A model generated the notes under the pieces. The model did no database searches. It was not told the origin of the DNA and was given only the letters and a program-made list of their open reading frames with translations. Position numbers and translations under genes: made by a program. From assembly GCA_004014935.1 (NCBI GenBank), contig CP025321.1, positions 2,728,001-2,792,000 on the forward strand: a DNA stretch of 64,000 nt, given 5' to 3'. Below, piece after piece: positions 60,764-64,000 of this stretch. Within the stretch, counting starts at the first letter, position 1. Each line of letters begins with the position of its first letter. This DNA is from Saccharomycopsis malanga (Eukaryota > Ascomycota > Saccharomycetes > Ascoideales > Saccharomycopsidaceae).

Positions 60764-63181
60764 TCAACTAGTATCCATCTTTTCAGTACTATCTGTCTTT
60801 GTCTCGATAATTTCTGGTTTGTATTTTTTTAACAACTTTTCGGCTACACGAACCAACTCTTCATTATCTTTCTCGGACTTGTATACGTCAACTAATAAAT
60901 CAATACAGACTACTTTTACAGGAGGACGCACCATGATCAAGTATTGTAAGGTTTGTAGACCCAAATTGAAGTTGATACGGTCAACACATAAAGATCGCAA
61001 TTTCAAAATAATTTCTTTGTTCAAATATGGCAAATCACTGAGCAACCTAATGAATATTTTTCTATCTTTGGCTTCTAAAAATGGAATAATTGAGTCGAGT
61101 ATCTTAATTGTCCAATGAATATAGGTAGGGGTTTGGATTTTCAGCGCCAACAGGTCTTCATCAATATCATAATTATGATCCTCCAAGATTTTGGATTCAC
61201 TTTGAACATATTCGGCATACCATTCTTCATTCAACCACTCGATAACTATATCCATACGTGAATGTATGCTTTCCAAGAAATAAGTGAACAAAGCATTACG
61301 TATTAAATCACTTAATTCTTGGTTTTCTTGTTCATCTTCCCCATTATACAAGCCTCTTGTTGCTAATCTTACAAGTAAAATAGCCCAAGAATTTTTTTCC
61401 CACTTAGAAATGGCTACTTTGGACATTTTGATTATGCCTGCATTGATGTTACTCTCGATATGTGTGTCCTCTTGATTTTCAATCAAAGACTGAAGTTCTT
61501 TGGAATTGGCCAATTTTAAATAATTTGATATGATATATTTGATATGTTGTTTACGTTGTGTATTATTCATTGGTTTTGGTGGGGGCAAGAAATAATCGAG
61601 ATCTTTCAAATTTTCCACATTATTGGAAACAAAATCAGTATCCAACTTGATACGTTTATTAGGCCCCATACTATCATCATGATTGTTTTGAACTGTTTTA
61701 TAACGTTCGCTGATGATATTTAAAGCAGTGGATAGCTTATCTCTAGGGGTTTTATTGATAGCCAAAGTGATCAATTGAGTCAAGATAGCATTATTCAATA
61801 GACTGACATCAAATTCTCGTAATTTATTACTATCATCAATTAAAGAAAATAAAGAAGAGTAAGAGGTTTTATTGGTAGAAGAGTCACTAGAGTACAACTC
61901 ATCCAACGAAACTTTGGGATAGAAACGACGGATATCATTTATGTCTTGTTTAGTTAAATCAGAATTTGATAAAATCAAATTTATTTTCTCTTTATGTTTC
62001 TCTTCGTCTTTCTTTCGATCAATAAATTTATAGTAAGCTATATCTTCTGGCAAATCTATATTCAAATTCTTCTCTTTGCGTTGTTTGTCTTGATACAGTA
62101 AAATATGACTCCTTTTGCTGTAATACTTGGCAGACATTGAGTCATGATCACTAGCGGAACTTTTATTATTGAGTATGTTATTTTTGAACAAGAAGTTCAA
62201 GAATATTTTGAAGGATCGATCAGAACACCTACGGATCAATTTACTTTTTATTTTGTTGAATTTTTTATCTTTTGGTCGAAATTGCCATCCAGCAGTGAGT
62301 TTTGTAGAAGTATCAAACATTACAACTTGACTTAAAATTCTATTTATTGCAGAAGGTCTTTTTTTAATGAAACTTATTAACACTTGAAAGATAGCAGAGT
62401 CAATTTGAGGAATAACAAATTCGCCGTCTGTTATAGTATTTAACAATAAATCTAACAAGCCCATTGCTTCGGCTTTGAGATTCTCGTTAATTAATGGGTG
62501 ATTTTTAGCCATTGAAATTGAAACTTCTCCATCAGCACCCGCTGGTTTACGATCTCTTTTACGTGGATCTTTCGGTGGGGTTGGAAGTTGTGCTAATATC
62601 ACAATTCCTATGAATTTGATTATCATCAATTTGACGCTAATCAACAGAATAGATGATTGATCAGCAATTGAATCTTCAATTGGGAAATTTGTGGTGAGAT
62701 TGGATAATATGACTGTTTTCAATTGTTGTACTTCATCCCATATTTCTTGATATCCTTCTTTTTTTTCCATCACATAAAGAAAAATATGGTTAAAAATCAA
62801 CGAGGATACTTGTAAACTCTTTTGGAATAACCTTGGACTATTTAAGCAATGGTCTTTCTGTATTATGCTTAATAATGCTTTGGGGAGACTTGCAGATGAT
62901 ATTTTCTTTATATTCTTGTCTATTTCCTCATCCTCAAATACTTTTATGAAAAATCCAAGACAATCATCCATTAATTGCACATCCAAACCGTTCTTATCCT
63001 CCGTTATGATCTGCACTACAGATCCTATTGCTTCTGGGATTGTGTCTTTGTTAGTCAATACCAACTTCTTAGCAGCATCTACTTGTTGTCTTCCGTTAAA
63101 CCCATTTTCCGTCTCTGATGAAGCACCACTGCTCGTAGTACTACTTCTGCCTTCCTCATTTGATTTTTGATCAATCTCCAT
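60764..63181 (-). CDS. PTA1: Pta1/symplekin, cleavage and polyadenylation scaffold
   Basis: 805-aa symplekin-family scaffold of the cleavage and polyadenylation factor, needed for mRNA 3'-end processing, snoRNA termination and contact with Ssu72. The N-terminal HEAT-like domain begins near residue 35 (AAKKLVLTNKDTIPEAIGSVVQIIT) and includes VKLMIIKFIGIVILAQ with the family's conserved KDPRKRD segment after it. The middle is charged and less conserved, and the C-terminal helical domain includes HWTIKILDSIIPFLEAKDRKIFIRLLSDLPYLN and RPPVKVVCIDLLVDVYKSE. The Ser-rich first 30 residues are probably disordered. Length matches yeast Pta1 (785 aa). Two CTG codons (61142, 61151) lie in an otherwise leucine-type pattern. 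The gene converges on DOT5. Confidence 0.92.
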   Translation of the reverse strand: MEIDQKSNEEGRSSTTSSGASSETENGFNGRQQVDAAKKLVLTNKDTIPEAIGSVVQIITEDKNGLDVQLMDDCLGFFIKVFEDEEIDKNIKKISSASLPKALLSIIQKDHCLNSPRLFQKSLQVSSLIFNHIFLYVMEKKEGYQEIWDEVQQLKTVILSNLTTNFPIEDSIADQSSILLISVKLMIIKFIGIVILAQLPTPPKDPRKRDRKPAGADGEVSISMAKNHPLINENLKAEAMGLLDLLLNTITDGEFVIPQIDSAIFQVLISFIKKRPSAINRILSQVVMFDTSTKLTAGWQFRPKDKKFNKIKSKLIRRCSDRSFKIFLNFLFKNNILNNKSSASDHDSMSAKYYSKRSHILLYQDKQRKEKNLNIDLPEDIAYYKFIDRKKDEEKHKEKINLILSNSDLTKQDINDIRRFYPKVSLDELYSSDSSTNKTSYSSLFSLIDDSNKLREFDVSLLNNAILTQLITLAINKTPRDKLSTALNIISERYKTVQNNHDDSMGPNKRIKLDTDFVSNNVENLKDLDYFLPPPKPMNNTQRKQHIKYIISNYLKLANSKELQSLIENQEDTHIESNINAGIIKMSKVAISKWEKNSWAILLVRLATRGLYNGEDEQENQELSDLIRNALFTYFLESIHSRMDIVIEWLNEEWYAEYVQSESKILEDHNYDIDEDLLALKIQTPTYIHWTIKILDSIIPFLEAKDRKIFIRLLSDLPYLNKEIILKLRSLCVDRINFNLGLQTLQYLIMVRPPVKVVCIDLLVDVYKSEKDNEELVRVAEKLLKKYKPEIIETKTDSTEKMDTS

Positions 63182-63931
63182 CTTCGCTGTATAGCCAAAA
63201 TAGCCTGTTGAAATTTTCTCTATTGATGTTTATTGCTGGTCAATTACCGATTTTAACAGTTGAAAATCTCGAAATTTTGTATCCGCCCGTTTACCCTGCT
63301 GTATGCTCTTTATAAGACAAAACTGTATATAGAATGAAACTATAAGTTGTTTCCTTTGATAATACTTCTAATGATAATAATAATGGTTTCCTAGTTTAGT
63401 ACAAATTGTTGTTCAGTATAGGTATTGTTTCTAGCATGGTCTTTCAAGACCCATTTACCGCTATTGTTATTACTCAAATACCTGACACCAATAAGCGGTC
63501 CCGCTTCGTTTAACAGACTTGCCATGTTCAGCATTATAATAAATAATAAATTCTTATACAACTCAGCTTGCAAGTTCTTTCTAAATCTGCTTACGATTAT
63601 AAATGATGTAAAATAAAAATTTACAATTTGAACGTATTACAACGAGGTATGCTTGCACTTACTTTCAGTATGTTCCAACTGGGAAGTATCTAATAATTTT
63701 CCAAAGATAAATCCTTCTCTCTGTTTTCAAAGCAGCTTAGTTAAATTGTTTTTCACCTTTATTATTCAGTTCTCTGTGGTTTCGTTTCTTTACTGGACTA
63801 TAGATCGATACTATGCTAAATTCAAATAAACGGTCGTTAAATTTACTTAAGGAAAAAAGAAGCTAGTAAAGTAGCAGATAAAAAAATACAGAATAGACAA
63901 TTCATATAAACGTCTAGTCACACAGCGTCAG
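63182..63931. other. Right-end intergenic region
   Basis: 750 bp. It holds the PTA1 promoter and the 3' end of the gene entering from the right edge. A small minus-strand frame at 63391-63534 (47 codons from its ATG) shows no recognisable similarity; a possible upstream exon lacks a branch site of the kind seen in this window's other introns. Confidence 0.45.
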
Positions 63932-64000
63932 CTAGCTACGTTTAGTAGCAGTGGTCTCTGAGGTCTTTGCAGAGGTATTGGCATTTTCCTCTTCAATTTT
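63932..64000 (-). CDS. 3' end of a gene cut by the window edge
   Basis: From the right edge an open minus-strand frame runs 22 codons to a TAG stop at 63932-63934. The visible C-terminus is polar (KIEEENANTSAKTSETTATKRS), typical of a disordered tail. Too little is seen to name it. The reading frame itself could be wrong, though Thr/Ser/Ala/Lys composition suits a coding tail. Confidence 0.35.
   Translation of the reverse strand, partial: KIEEENANTSAKTSETTATKRS

Noticed and set aside
63391-63663. Two-exon small gene on the minus strand right of PTA1
   Set aside because: A GTAAGT donor at 63662 and an in-frame AG at 63567 could join two coding-like pieces, but there is no TACTRAY branch site, unlike every other intron in the window, and no upstream ATG.

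Overview
The window is nuclear chromosomal DNA from a budding yeast (Saccharomycotina). Genes are compact and mostly single-exon. The few introns are short (54-78 nt), with GTATGT/GTAAGT/GTACGT donors and TACTRAY branch sites. The gene set is typically yeast: CHO2, CHS3, GLC3, TAE1, PTA1, GAB1, DOT5, SMX3 and an AZF1-like factor. CTG leucine codons are almost absent: reading by eye I found one in-frame CTG in CHS3 and one in GLC3. This avoidance, together with CTG at two Ser/Thr-like positions, suggests a CUG-Ser-clade yeast (Debaryomycetaceae/Metschnikowiaceae relatives), but other CTG codons look like leucine and I do not consider it settled. If CUG is serine, a few L residues quoted here are S.

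Layout. 1-2.8 kb is gene-free with a CCCCT cluster. 2.8-14.3 kb is metabolic: a mitochondrial PDK/BCKDK-type kinase, TAE1 (N-terminal methyltransferase), CHO2 (phosphatidylethanolamine methylation), an unrecognised 856-aa protein and an FMO1-like flavin monooxygenase. 14.3-19.6 kb is gene-poor around one orphan ORF. 19.6-26.8 kb holds CHS3 (class IV chitin synthase), a new four-exon basic protein and a small secreted protein. 27.7-41.3 kb is a regulator-rich block, all on the minus strand: a Zn2Cys6 factor, an Azf1-like C2H2 factor with 3.2 kb of upstream non-coding DNA, an unknown 239-aa protein and a two-finger Nrg1/2-like factor. 42.5-55.3 kb holds GLC3 (glycogen branching), a tiny secreted peptide precursor, a J-domain protein, VPS62, an ALB1-like ribosome assembly factor and a spliced, secreted GH3 beta-glucosidase. 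55.6-64 kb is dense and housekeeping: an NCBP3-like RNA-binding protein, SmF, GAB1, DOT5, PTA1 and the 3' end of one more gene.

Themes. Several genes concern the cell surface and carbohydrate use (CHS3, GH3, GLC3, GAB1, secreted proteins), and the minus-strand regulators belong to families often tied to glucose or stress responses. CHO2 and the FMO gene both carry Ino2/Ino4-type E-box sites. RNA-processing genes cluster at the right end (NCBP3-like, SmF, PTA1).

The most novel items I can support are: a pair of diverged tRNA-headed, SINE-like repeats (about 4.3-4.6 kb and 36.4-36.65 kb); TAE1 whose own N-terminus (M-S-P-K) matches its substrate motif; a 69-aa Kex2-type peptide precursor; and an unrecognised three-intron gene. 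There is no rRNA, canonical tRNA or CRISPR array, and I recognised no complete transposon.
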